From NCBI RefSeq assembly GCF_005116675.2, contig NZ_CP050699.1:3433001-3497000 (forward strand): a stretch of 64,000 bases of DNA, written 5' to 3'. The notes below the pieces were generated by a model. The model saw only the letters and a program-made list of their open reading frames with translations. It was not told the origin of the DNA and searched no databases. The stretch is from Desulfosediminicola ganghwensis. GTDB lineage: Bacteria; Desulfobacterota; Desulfobulbia; Desulfobulbales; Desulfocapsaceae. Numbering within the stretch: the first letter of the stretch is position 1; every line of letters starts with the position of its first letter. This document shows, in pieces, positions 9,030-17,612 of the stretch. Made by a program: the position numbers and the translations under genes.

Positions 9030-10025
9030 TCAGGCGGGTGAAGTGGCTGGACTGCCAGCGCTTGCACCGGCGAAAATAGGCATAATGATGTCTTGCGCTG
9101 CTTTGGTGCTATGGAAAACATCATTGAACACGGACTGAGTGCCATTGTGGCTGAGTTCTACCAGTTCCCAGCATTCGGGGCTGTCGACAATAGCCTGCAT
9201 GAGACCCAGGTGCTGGGTGTGACCAGCTTTGTATGCTTCAATATGACCGAGCACAGGGCAACCGAGAAGGGCTATATCACCGACCAGATCCAGAACTTTA
9301 TGCCTGATAAATTCGTTATCGAAGCGAAGTCCATCTTCGTTGAGGATGGATTTGCGATTCCAGTGAATAGCAATAACGTTATCCAGGGTGCCTCCAAGGG
9401 CAAGGCCATTGGCCCAAAGCTCTTCGACCTGTTCGACGTAGCCAAAAGTGCGTGCCCTGACGATTTCTTTGTCAAATCTATCCTTCGTCAGATCAATTGA
9501 AAATTTCTGGGTCTGGATAAATTCGTCATCAAACTGAATTTCGCCGGTAATCTTCAGGCCGTTAAACGGGCTGATGGTTAATTTTTTGTCGCCATCTGTA
9601 TAATGAATAGGGCTGGTTATGCGGAGTATTTTACGAAGACTGCCCTGTCGCTGTTTACCACTGTTTTTGATTATGGCAAAAAATGGTTCCGCGCTGCCAT
9701 CCATGATAGGTACTTCGCCAGCATCAATTTCGATATCAGCATTATCAATACCGTATCCGTGCAGGGCTGCCATCAAGTGCTCTGTGGTAGAGATGGTGTG
9801 GTTCTCTTCGCCAATTGTTGTTGCAAGCCGAGTATCGACTATTTTATCCATGTGTGCTCTGATGGGCTTGCCTGGCGCAAGATCGGAGCGGAAAAAGCGA
9901 ATACCGTTGTCAGCAGGCGCTGGCTTGATGGTGAGGTTGACAGTCCTTCCGGTATGAAGGCCAACACCACAGCAGCTAACGGTTTTTTTGAGTGTATATT
10001 GATATGGATCTAGTGACAACGACAT
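9030..10025 (-). CDS. lpxC: UDP-3-O-acyl-N-acetylglucosamine deacetylase
   Basis: A 331-residue zinc amidase performing the committed step of lipid A synthesis in the cytosol. Zinc and catalytic residues are in place: His83 in STTEHLMAALHG, His242 and Asp246 in RHKVLDLVGD, and His269 in AGHTQHLGL. AAGGAA eight bases before the ATG fixes the start at 10025 rather than an upstream ATG at 10076. The C-terminus ends in a small-residue tail (AGASAGSPATSPA) that I do not recognise from the core fold. lpxK follows on the same strand upstream, but a ~450-base gap separates the two. Confidence 0.95.
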   Translation of the reverse strand: MSLSLDPYQYTLKKTVSCCGVGLHTGRTVNLTIKPAPADNGIRFFRSDLAPGKPIRAHMDKIVDTRLATTIGEENHTISTTEHLMAALHGYGIDNADIEIDAGEVPIMDGSAEPFFAIIKNSGKQRQGSLRKILRITSPIHYTDGDKKLTISPFNGLKITGEIQFDDEFIQTQKFSIDLTKDRFDKEIVRARTFGYVEQVEELWANGLALGGTLDNVIAIHWNRKSILNEDGLRFDNEFIRHKVLDLVGDIALLGCPVLGHIEAYKAGHTQHLGLMQAIVDSPECWELVELSHNGTQSVFNDVFHSTKAAQDIIMPIFAGASAGSPATSPA

Positions 10026-10471
10026 AAAAAATTCCTTAACGATAAATATATTTAAAATCCTTTCATGCAATTCCATGCAAATAAGATGCCAGGCGGTTGA
10101 TTGGACACTTCTTGTGTGGAGGACTTAAATAAACGACAGAATAGTAGGGATATAGCTGCAAGTGTTAAATATTGTTGAAGAGTGTGTTGTTTATGTATTT
10201 TGTGGTGTAAAAGACAACACGTGGCGAAAATAACACTCACTGTGTGTTTTAGTTCTCAATTTTTATAGCGATAAATTCGAATGAAGACGTTACAGATGCA
10301 CGGCAAAATATGAGGTGAACAGAATTGAAAATATGCAGATATCTCGATGCAGGCTGAACCATTTTGTTTCGCCATAACCGCACATGGGTTCATGGCCCGG
10401 CAGGAGAGTACACATCTTGTTGACATGGGGTGAGCGGAGGAGGGTCCGTTCGAGTGTCTTTCAACTGATTT
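10026..10471. other. Gap between lpxK and lpxC
   Basis: About 450 bases between two leftward genes. It should contain the lpxC promoter. I see no supported gene, and the only short frame (10052-10240, reverse) has no good codon pattern or family resemblance. Confidence 0.4.
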
Positions 10472-11533
10472 TCATCCTTTACTCAAGGGTAATGAGAGCC
10501 TGGTAGCTATATAATCATAAAAACCACCTGATGGCTGTGCAGAAATTTTCAGGCAGTAGAGTGGTAGTCCAGGTGCAAGATTTTCCATCTTTACCAGATC
10601 CTTGTGCGTCGTGATGATTCCTTGTGCACCACTGGACAGCGCTTTTTGAGAGATCTTTGCAATGAGTTCGCTATTGTACTCTGTGTGGTCTTTCAGGGCA
10701 GTGTGACCTGACAGGCAAATGTCGCTGTTAGTAAGGAGTTGAATGAATCTTTCCGGGTTGGCAATTCCGCTCAAGGCGTAGAGAGGGCTGACTGAGGCGT
10801 AATCTGATACATTCAAGACGTTGTTATTCTGGTCATATACGCCATCAACGCTGTTTTGTGTAGTGAATACCGGGGTGTTCGGGAATTCGGCTGTGAGCTT
10901 GTGCTTGAATGCCAAAGAATTCTCACGGTTTGCATCTGTTACACCTGTGAGCAGGAAGATATCAGCCCGCTGGAGAGCGGATTTTGGTTCCCTGAGATCA
11001 CCTGCCGGAAAAACCCGGTTATTGCCAGCCAAGGTGGTTGCGTTAAACAGTACGATGTCAAGATCTCGGTGGACTGCCATGTGCTGAAACCCGTCATCTA
11101 ATATGAGAACATCGCACTTAAGGTGATCCTGAGCGTATTGCGCTGGGATAGAGCGTTTTTTTCCTGTAACAACCCTCAGACCCGGCACCGATTGAGCGAG
11201 CATGAATGGCTCGTCACCGGCTTCTTCGGCGGGCAATAAGATATTGGTACCGTCTGATACGACATTGATGTCTTTATTCGCTTTCCCTCCATACCCTCTA
11301 CTGATAACTCCAACTGTAAAGCCACTTTTCTGCAGAAAGCGCGATAACATTTGAACAGTTGGTGTTTTGCCGCTGCCACCCATTGTGAGGTTGCCCACAG
11401 AAATGACCGGGATGGAAAGTCTGGAAGTTTTCAAAACGTTTTTGCTATACAAGAGAGAGCGAATCTTCATTGCCATCCCGTAAAGCGGGCTGAACGGAAT
11501 ACCAAGAAAGTAAAAAAGCTGAAGAGGCTTCAT
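10472..11533 (-). CDS. lpxK: Tetraacyldisaccharide 4'-kinase
   Basis: A 353-residue inner-membrane kinase that phosphorylates the 4' position of the lipid A disaccharide. An N-terminal membrane-associated helix (LQLFYFLGIPFSPLYG) precedes IPVISVGNLTMGGSGKTP, whose P-loop is at residues 51-57. ISRGYGG, DEPFMLAQ, LDDGFQH and VVFPAGDLREP-like blocks are typical. I chose ATG 11533. The frame extends upstream to a TTG at 11575 with non-conserved residues. It is divergent from livJ. Confidence 0.94.
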   Translation of the reverse strand: MKPLQLFYFLGIPFSPLYGMAMKIRSLLYSKNVLKTSRLSIPVISVGNLTMGGSGKTPTVQMLSRFLQKSGFTVGVISRGYGGKANKDINVVSDGTNILLPAEEAGDEPFMLAQSVPGLRVVTGKKRSIPAQYAQDHLKCDVLILDDGFQHMAVHRDLDIVLFNATTLAGNNRVFPAGDLREPKSALQRADIFLLTGVTDANRENSLAFKHKLTAEFPNTPVFTTQNSVDGVYDQNNNVLNVSDYASVSPLYALSGIANPERFIQLLTNSDICLSGHTALKDHTEYNSELIAKISQKALSSGAQGIITTHKDLVKMENLAPGLPLYCLKISAQPSGGFYDYIATRLSLPLSKG

Positions 11534-11593
11534 GTTTAATGCGATGGGGATAAAGTGGTTAAAAAAAATAGGCAAAAAGACTTTTTTTGTTTA

Positions 11594-11694
11594 TTTATTT
11601 GCAAATGAAGAATAAATAAGTCTCTACATTCATACGCAGTACTCGCTTTATTTGCAAATTTCTTTTGCGATCCGAGTTAATTGCACCAGGTGCA
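11594..11694. promoter_or_regulatory. Operator-like repeats upstream of livJ
   Basis: The 13-base sequence TTTATTTGCAAAT occurs twice, at 11594-11606 and 11647-11659, exactly 53 bases apart (about five helical turns). Its core ATTTGCAAAT is palindromic. A separate palindrome, TGCACC-A-GGTGCA, lies at 11682-11694, nearer the gene. The spacing suggests cooperative binding by a regulator on one face of the helix. The protein is unknown. Confidence 0.45.
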
Positions 11695-11729
11695 GTATTG
11701 TCAATAACTGAACGAGGGAGGAGAAAGGC

Positions 11730-12842
11730 ATGAAAAAGGTATTTGTAGCTGCAACAGCTATTTGTGTAGCATTATCGGCACCGTTAATGGTGTCTGCCAA
11801 TGACACCATTAAATTCGGTGTTGCAGGTGCACACAGTGGTGATCTGGCATCTTACGGTTTGCCGTCAGTCAATGCGGCGAAACTGGTCATCGACAAGGTT
11901 AATGCCAACGGCGGTATTAACGGCAAGCAAATTGAACTGCTGGTCGAAGATGACGTATGTAAGCCAGAGGTAGCGACCAACACAGCAACCAAGCTTGTTT
12001 CTGACGGTGTTGATGTTGTTCTTGGTCATATCTGCTCTGGTGCTACCAAGGCAGCTCTGCCGATTTACAAAGATGCAGGCGTTCTCGTTATGTCTCCATC
12101 TGCCACCAATCCTGCTCTCACCCAGAGCGGCGACTATCCGAACTTTGCCCGTACCATCGCCCCTGATGATGCTCAGGCCCAGGTTGATGTCGAGTTTGCT
12201 CTGAATACTCTTGGTTACACCAAGATTGCAATCGTTCATGATAAAGGCGATTACGGTAAAGGATTTGCTGAATTTGCCAAGAAATTCCTCGAAGAATCAG
12301 GAAAAGCAGAAGTTGTGCTTTTTGAAGGCGTTACCCCCGGCGCAGTTGATTATTCTGCCGTTGTTCAGAAGGTCAAGCGCTCCGGTGCAGAGGCTGTAAT
12401 GTTTGGTGGTTACCATCCGGAAGCTTCCAAGATTATCAGCATGATGCGTAAAAAGCGTCTCAAGGCCGACTTCATCTCTGATGACGGCGTTAAGGACAAC
12501 ACCTTCATTAAGGTAGCTGGTAAGAATTCTGAGGGTGCGTATGCTTCCGGTCCTAAGGACACCACCTCCAACCCACTGTCCATTCAGGCTGTTAAAGAGC
12601 ACAAAGAAGCCTTCGGTTCAGATCCCGGCGCATTCTTTGAGAATGCATACTCAGCAACTCTGGCTATGCTGAATGCTATCGAAAAGGCTGGTTCCACCGA
12701 TCTTGATGCTCTCAAGAAAGCACTGCAGACTGAGAAAGTTGATACTCCGGTTGGTAGCATCTATTTCGATGAGAAAGGTGACGCAATTGGTGTCGGCTTC
12801 TCCGTTTACCAGGTACAAAATGGCGAATTTGTAGAATTATAA
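11730..12842 (+). CDS. livJ: Branched-chain amino acid ABC transporter, substrate-binding protein
   Basis: A 370-residue periplasmic binding protein. The signal peptide is MKKVFVAATAICVALSAPLM with cleavage after VSAN-like residues, and the mature part opens with IKFGVAGAHSGDLASYG. The type I periplasmic fold is visible (VNANGGINGKQIELLVEDD, CSGATKAALPIY, VMSPSATNPALT, AIVHDKGDYGKGFA). A strong ribosome site (GAGGGAGGAG) precedes the ATG. It is first in a five-gene livJHMGF operon, and a hairpin with a T-run after it probably lowers read-through into the membrane genes. The exact ligand among leucine, isoleucine, valine or related amino acids cannot be read from the sequence. Confidence 0.93.
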   Translation: MKKVFVAATAICVALSAPLMVSANDTIKFGVAGAHSGDLASYGLPSVNAAKLVIDKVNANGGINGKQIELLVEDDVCKPEVATNTATKLVSDGVDVVLGHICSGATKAALPIYKDAGVLVMSPSATNPALTQSGDYPNFARTIAPDDAQAQVDVEFALNTLGYTKIAIVHDKGDYGKGFAEFAKKFLEESGKAEVVLFEGVTPGAVDYSAVVQKVKRSGAEAVMFGGYHPEASKIISMMRKKRLKADFISDDGVKDNTFIKVAGKNSEGAYASGPKDTTSNPLSIQAVKEHKEAFGSDPGAFFENAYSATLAMLNAIEKAGSTDLDALKKALQTEKVDTPVGSIYFDEKGDAIGVGFSVYQVQNGEFVEL

Positions 12843-12870
12843 TAGCTGTTTTTTCGTACACTTAAATATC

Positions 12871-12923
12871 ACCTGAAACAGGTTGCGCTCAGTGTTGGCG
12901 GCCTGCTTCAGGTTCTTTTTTTT
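12871..12923 (+). terminator. Partial terminator/attenuator between livJ and livH
   Basis: ACCTGAAACAGG at 12871-12882 pairs with CCTGCTTCAGGT at 12902-12913 (one mismatch), followed directly by a run of ten bases of which nine are T. It lies inside the operon, so it probably lets only some transcripts continue, giving more binding protein than permease. Confidence 0.7.
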
Positions 12924-12933
12924 GTGGTATCTT

Positions 12934-13836
12934 ATGGATTATTTTATAGAGCTACTTTTTAGCGGTCTTTCCCGGGGGGCAATCTATGCCCTTATCGCAC
13001 TGGGATATACGATGGTTTACGGTATTATCGGTCTGATCAATTTCGCCCATGGTGAAATTTACATGATTGGAGCTTTTACCTCATTTATCGTTGCAACCGT
13101 TCTTTCCATTTACGGCTTTCCTCTTTTGGCCATAGTTGCACTCGCTGGTGTCGCAGCAGCTATCTGGGCGGCATCATATGGGTTAACTATCGAAAAAATT
13201 GCCTATAAGCCTCTCCGGCATGCCCCGAGACTTTCTCCGCTTATCAGCGCGATCGGTATGTCGATCTTTCTGCAGAACTACGTTTTGCTCGCACAGACCT
13301 CTGACTTTCTGCCGTTTCCGGAATTGATTCCTGAATTCGCCTTTATGGAGCCGGTTGCCCATATTGTTGGCTCATCCGATCTTGTCATCCTTGTTACAAC
13401 TGCGGTGGCCATGTTGATTCTCACCTACGTCATCAAGTTTACCCGACTTGGCAAGGCAATGAGAGCGACTGCGCAGGACAGGACCATGGCAATGCTGGTT
13501 GGAATCAATGTGAACAATATTATTTCCGCCACCTTTATCATCGGTTCAGCTCTTGCTGCCATAGGCGGGTTGTTGATTGCATCCCACATCGGACAGATCA
13601 ATTTCTATATTGGATTTCTGGCTGGAATCAAGGCCTTTACCGCTGCAGTTCTTGGTGGAATCGGCTCTATTCCTGGAGCAGTGCTTGGAAGTCTCATTCT
13701 TGGGCTGACTGAGAGTTTTGCTACCGGTTACGTATCGAGTGATTATGAAGATGTCTTCGCCTTCTCTTTGCTGGTGTTGATTCTTCTTTTCAAACCGTCC
13801 GGTCTTCTCGGTAAGGCTGAAACACAGAAAGTGTAA
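12934..13836 (+). CDS. livH: Branched-chain amino acid ABC transporter permease LivH
   Basis: A 300-residue permease with about eight hydrophobic segments. The family start LSRGAIYALIALGYTMVYG and the INFAHGE block are present, as are RATAQDRTMAMLVGINV and the C-terminal AVLGGIGSIPGAVLGS. I chose ATG 12934 (MDYFIELLFSG). The frame extends back to 12883, but that part overlaps the attenuator hairpin and is not conserved. It pairs with LivM in the membrane. Confidence 0.93.
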   Translation: MDYFIELLFSGLSRGAIYALIALGYTMVYGIIGLINFAHGEIYMIGAFTSFIVATVLSIYGFPLLAIVALAGVAAAIWAASYGLTIEKIAYKPLRHAPRLSPLISAIGMSIFLQNYVLLAQTSDFLPFPELIPEFAFMEPVAHIVGSSDLVILVTTAVAMLILTYVIKFTRLGKAMRATAQDRTMAMLVGINVNNIISATFIIGSALAAIGGLLIASHIGQINFYIGFLAGIKAFTAAVLGGIGSIPGAVLGSLILGLTESFATGYVSSDYEDVFAFSLLVLILLFKPSGLLGKAETQKV

Positions 13837-13850
13837 CTTGTAAGGTTGCT

Positions 13851-15062
13851 ATGTTTTCTCTAAATGAACTTAAGAAGGGCGCCCTCATTTCACTCTGGTT
13901 CGTTTTTCTGACCTTTCCAATCATGGTGATCAAGGTTGATCCAATTGAGAGGATCGTTCAGTGGCGCTGGACGAATGCGCTTATGGTGGGTATCGGCACA
14001 TTTATCGTGTACTGCATCATACAGTTCGCCAAATATCGAAAATCTTTAAAAAGCACGGAGGAAAGTGAAGAAGACTCAAAAGAGCAGGCATCTTTCATCC
14101 ACAAAATATTAGCGAACACAAAACAGCGAAATATGCTTTTTATGGTGCTTGCTGCCATTATTTTGATATTCCCTCATCTGTTTTCAACCTATCAGACCAA
14201 CATCATGACCACTGCGCTTATGTATGTGGTACTTGGTCTTGGTTTGAACATCGTTGTAGGTATGGCTGGCTTGCTCGATCTGGGTTTTGTTGCCTTCTAC
14301 GCGGTTGGTGCCTACTCCTACGCATTGCTCAACCACCATTTCGGGCTGGGCTTCTGGGAAGTGCTGCCTATTGGTGGCGGACTTGCAGCAATTGCCGGTA
14401 TTTTGCTCGGTTATCCTGTATTGAGGCTCAGGGGCGATTATCTTGCCATTGTCACTTTGGGTTTTGGTGAGATTATTCGACTGGTACTGGAGAACTGGAA
14501 TGAATTTTCCAAGGGGCCAAGTGGTATTTCCAACATCTCCCGGCCTGAGTTTTTCGGTATCGAGATGAGCCTGGAAATGTCAATTCTCTATATTTACTAC
14601 ATAATGGTCGGCTTTATGATATTCACCATTTTTGTAGTGAACAGGTTGCAGGATTCTCGATTAGGCCGCGCCTGGATTGCTTTGCGGGAGGATGAAATTG
14701 CCTGCCAGGCCATGGGAATAGACAAGCAGAAGACCAAACTTACAGCCTTTTCTCTGGGGGCGTTCTGGGCTGGTATTGTGGGGGTGATTTTCGCCGCGAA
14801 GACCACTTTTATCAATCCTGCGAGTTTCACATTTCTCGAATCCGCTATCATTCTCTCCATTGTAGTGCTTGGTGGAATGGGGTCAATTGTCGGTGTTATT
14901 ATCGGTGCGCTTGTTCTGATACTCATGCCTGAATATCTGCGTGCCCTGTCAGAGTACAGAATGCTGGCTTTTGGTGCCATTCTGGTAATGATGATGGTAT
15001 TCAGACCCCAGGGTTTGATCGCCAATGTCAGAAGAACGTACAGATTTGAGAAAAATTCATAA
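13851..15062 (+). CDS. livM: Branched-chain amino acid ABC transporter permease LivM
   Basis: A 403-residue permease, 14 bases after livH. An N-terminal extension of about 110 residues with two membrane segments and a charged linker (KSTEESEEDSKEQ) precedes the core, as in other long LivM proteins. Core blocks are NIVVGMAGLLDLGFVAFYAVGAY, LRLRGDYLAIVTLGFGEI and ALREDEIACQAMGID, the cytoplasmic loop that contacts the ATPases, followed by VLGGMGSIVG. Confidence 0.93.
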   Translation: MFSLNELKKGALISLWFVFLTFPIMVIKVDPIERIVQWRWTNALMVGIGTFIVYCIIQFAKYRKSLKSTEESEEDSKEQASFIHKILANTKQRNMLFMVLAAIILIFPHLFSTYQTNIMTTALMYVVLGLGLNIVVGMAGLLDLGFVAFYAVGAYSYALLNHHFGLGFWEVLPIGGGLAAIAGILLGYPVLRLRGDYLAIVTLGFGEIIRLVLENWNEFSKGPSGISNISRPEFFGIEMSLEMSILYIYYIMVGFMIFTIFVVNRLQDSRLGRAWIALREDEIACQAMGIDKQKTKLTAFSLGAFWAGIVGVIFAAKTTFINPASFTFLESAIILSIVVLGGMGSIVGVIIGALVLILMPEYLRALSEYRMLAFGAILVMMMVFRPQGLIANVRRTYRFEKNS

Positions 15063-15076
15063 GGCACAGCAGAGAT

Positions 15077-15868
15077 ATGACTACCCCAATATTGAAAGTT
15101 ACCGGCCTTACCATGGATTTCGGCGGTATTCGTGCGCTGAATAAACTGGACCTTGATGTACACTCCGGAGAGATTGTCGCTCTTATCGGTCCCAATGGTG
15201 CAGGCAAGACCACATTCTTCAACTGTGTTACCGGTATTTATATGCCCACAGCTGGAGATGTGATGTTGACTCCTCCGGGAGCTGGTAAGAGTACCAGCCT
15301 CAAAGGGCTGAAGCCAAACTACGTTACGAAGAAAGGTCTGGCCAGAACATTTCAGAACATCCGGCTTTTTCCTAAAATGACGGTGTTGGAAAATGTTATG
15401 ATCGGCCGGCATTGCCGAACAAAAGCCTTCATTCTCGGTGCAATTTTCCGCGGCCCTGCTACCCGTAGGGAAGAGCAGGAAATAATGGAGATGAGCTACA
15501 GTCTTCTGGAGAAAATCGGCCTTGCAGAATTTGCGAATGAACGAGCCGACAATCTCTCGTATGGCGCGCAGAGAAGATTGGAAATAGCCAGAGCTCTCGC
15601 CACGGAACCGCTTCTGCTTCTACTCGATGAACCTGCTGCTGGAATGAATCCCCAGGAGACTCAGGAACTTATTGATCTGATAAGGGAAATATCCTCTGAT
15701 GGTCAGGCAATTCTACTCATTGAGCATGATATGAAATTGGTTATGACGCTTTCTGACAGAATCTTCGTTATGGATTATGGTAAGAAGATAGCCGAGGGCA
15801 AGCCTGAGGAGATCCGTACCAATCCAGATGTTATCAAGGCATACTTAGGTGAGGACGTAGATGCTTAA
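15077..15868 (+). CDS. livG: Branched-chain amino acid ABC transporter ATPase LivG
   Basis: A 263-residue ABC ATPase. Walker A is GPNGAGKTT, the Q-loop region is ARTFQNIRLFP, the signature is the LivG-type LSYGAQRRLEIARAL, Walker B is LLLLDEPAAGM, and the switch histidine is in LIEHDMK. The C-terminal AEGKPEEIRTNPDVIKAYLGE is typical of LivG. The gene overlaps livF by eight bases. Confidence 0.95.
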   Translation: MTTPILKVTGLTMDFGGIRALNKLDLDVHSGEIVALIGPNGAGKTTFFNCVTGIYMPTAGDVMLTPPGAGKSTSLKGLKPNYVTKKGLARTFQNIRLFPKMTVLENVMIGRHCRTKAFILGAIFRGPATRREEQEIMEMSYSLLEKIGLAEFANERADNLSYGAQRRLEIARALATEPLLLLLDEPAAGMNPQETQELIDLIREISSDGQAILLIEHDMKLVMTLSDRIFVMDYGKKIAEGKPEEIRTNPDVIKAYLGEDVDA

Positions 15869-16568
15869 ACTCGAGAATGTACAGGCAGGTTATGGCAACA
15901 TCCTTGCCTTGAAAGATGTGAGCCTGGAGATTAATGAGGGTGAGATAATTACCCTCATCGGGGCAAACGGCGCAGGCAAAAGTACTACCTTGATGGCGAT
16001 TTCCGGAGTTGTAGCTTGCAGATCCGGTAAAATTCTGTTTAATGGTGATGAAATTCAGGGCAGGAACTCTGATGAGATCGTCAAGAAAGGGCTTTGTCAG
16101 GTGCCTGAAGGAAGGCATATTTTTCCGCAGCTGACTGTGCGGGAAAATCTTGATATGGGTGCGTTTCTAAGGAATGACAAGGCGGAAATCAAGAAAGATA
16201 TTGAGTATGTTTTCGATCTTTTTCCCATTTTAGCCGAGAGACGAAACCAGGATGGCGGAACCTTGAGTGGTGGTGAACAGCAGATGCTCGCCATGTCACG
16301 TGCGCTTATGGCGCGGCCGCAACTGCTGCTTTTGGATGAACCGTCCATGGGGCTTGCCCCGCTGGTGATCAAACAGATTTTTGAAATAATCAAGCAGATA
16401 AATTCAGAAAACAATACAACAATTTTTCTTGTCGAGCAGAACGCCAACCAGGCGCTGCACATTGCGGACAGAGGATATGTACTGGAGAACGGAGCCATTA
16501 CCCTGAGTGGACCGGCCAGTGATCTTCTGGCGAATCAGGATGTGCAGAAAGCCTATCTGGGAATCTGA
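15861..16568 (+). CDS. livF: Branched-chain amino acid ABC transporter ATPase LivF
   Basis: A 235-residue ABC ATPase, the last gene of the liv operon. Walker A is GANGAGKST, followed by VPEGRHIFPQLTV, the signature LSGGEQQMLAMSRALM, Walker B LLLLDEPSMGL and the LivF-type switch region LVEQNANQAL, where a glutamine replaces the usual histidine, as is common in LivF. It heterodimerises with LivG. The next gene starts 60 bases later. Confidence 0.95.
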   Translation: MLKLENVQAGYGNILALKDVSLEINEGEIITLIGANGAGKSTTLMAISGVVACRSGKILFNGDEIQGRNSDEIVKKGLCQVPEGRHIFPQLTVRENLDMGAFLRNDKAEIKKDIEYVFDLFPILAERRNQDGGTLSGGEQQMLAMSRALMARPQLLLLDEPSMGLAPLVIKQIFEIIKQINSENNTTIFLVEQNANQALHIADRGYVLENGAITLSGPASDLLANQDVQKAYLGI

Positions 16569-16628
16569 TCGGCAAATTGATCCGGGGCACAGATGAGGTG
16601 CCCTGGAGGTGCAAGGAGCAAGCCCTCT

Positions 16629-17606
16629 ATGGGAAAGACTAAAGTCGGTGTAATTGGTGTCGGGTATCTCGGAAGGTTTCACGCGCAGAAATATGCGGCG
16701 CTTGAGAATGCTGAACTGGTTGGTGTAGCAGATGTAAGCCTGGAACAGGCCGAAAAGGTGGCCGAAGAGTGTTCATGCAAAGCGTATGCGGATTATAAAG
16801 AACTTATCGCGCTGGTTGATGCAGTTTCAATTGTAGTCCCCACCAGTCTCCATCATAAAGTAGCAAGCGATTGTCTGAACGCCGGAGTTGATGTTCTCCT
16901 GGAGAAACCAATAACGGTAACTCTGGAAGAAGCAGATGACCTGATACGCATTGCTGAAGAGAAATCTCTGGTCTTTCAGGTTGGTCATCTGGAGAGATTC
17001 AATCCTGCGGTTCAGGCGATGGAGCCATTTCTTACCCAGCCTGTGTTCATCGAGAGTAATCGTATTTCTGTATTCAAAAATCGTGGTGTAGACGTTGATG
17101 TCGTCCTTGATCTCATGATTCATGACATCGATATTATACTCAATATCGTCAAATCACCTATCAAGCAGATTCACACTGTCGGGGCACCAGTTGCCACGGC
17201 GACCACCGATATTGCCAACGCCAGACTTATTTTCGAAAATGGAGCCACTGCAAACGTAACTGTCAGCAGGATATCCCGCACCAATATCAGAAAAATGCGT
17301 ATCTTCCAGCCAGGTTCATACATTAATGTGGACTTTGCCAATAAGAAGGTAATGACCATTCACCTGAAAAAGGAACTCATGGATTCCGGCATGCCAAAAC
17401 AGGATGTTGAGATCAATTCCTTTACAGAAGGTGACGCTCTGAGAAGTGAGATAGAGCACTTTGTTTATCACGTAGAGAATAGAACCAGGCCTGCTGTGTC
17501 CGGTCACGAGGGCAGAAGGGCTCTGGCGGTTGCTCTGGAAGTGATGGAGCAGATTAAGCAGCATCAGAATCTTGACGTATTCAAAGACTATCTTAACACT
17601 AAGTAA
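16629..17606 (+). CDS. Gfo/Idh/MocA oxidoreductase, possibly GnnA (UDP-GlcNAc 3-dehydrogenase)
   Basis: A 325-residue NAD(P)-dependent sugar oxidoreductase. The Rossmann motif is VGVIGVGYLGRFHAQKY, the family EKP motif is in LLEKPITVT, then QVGHLERFNPAV and a catalytic-type histidine in LMIHDIDIIL. It stands seven bases before lpxB, an arrangement I know from bacteria whose oxidoreductase makes the 3-keto intermediate for 3-amino sugars in lipid A (GnnA). This is inference from context. The matching aminotransferase GnnB is not identified, though the DegT family member at 6.5 kb belongs to the same superfamily. AAGGAG upstream supports ATG 16629. Confidence 0.75.
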   Translation: MGKTKVGVIGVGYLGRFHAQKYAALENAELVGVADVSLEQAEKVAEECSCKAYADYKELIALVDAVSIVVPTSLHHKVASDCLNAGVDVLLEKPITVTLEEADDLIRIAEEKSLVFQVGHLERFNPAVQAMEPFLTQPVFIESNRISVFKNRGVDVDVVLDLMIHDIDIILNIVKSPIKQIHTVGAPVATATTDIANARLIFENGATANVTVSRISRTNIRKMRIFQPGSYINVDFANKKVMTIHLKKELMDSGMPKQDVEINSFTEGDALRSEIEHFVYHVENRTRPAVSGHEGRRALAVALEVMEQIKQHQNLDVFKDYLNTK

Positions 17607-17612
17607 AATACT

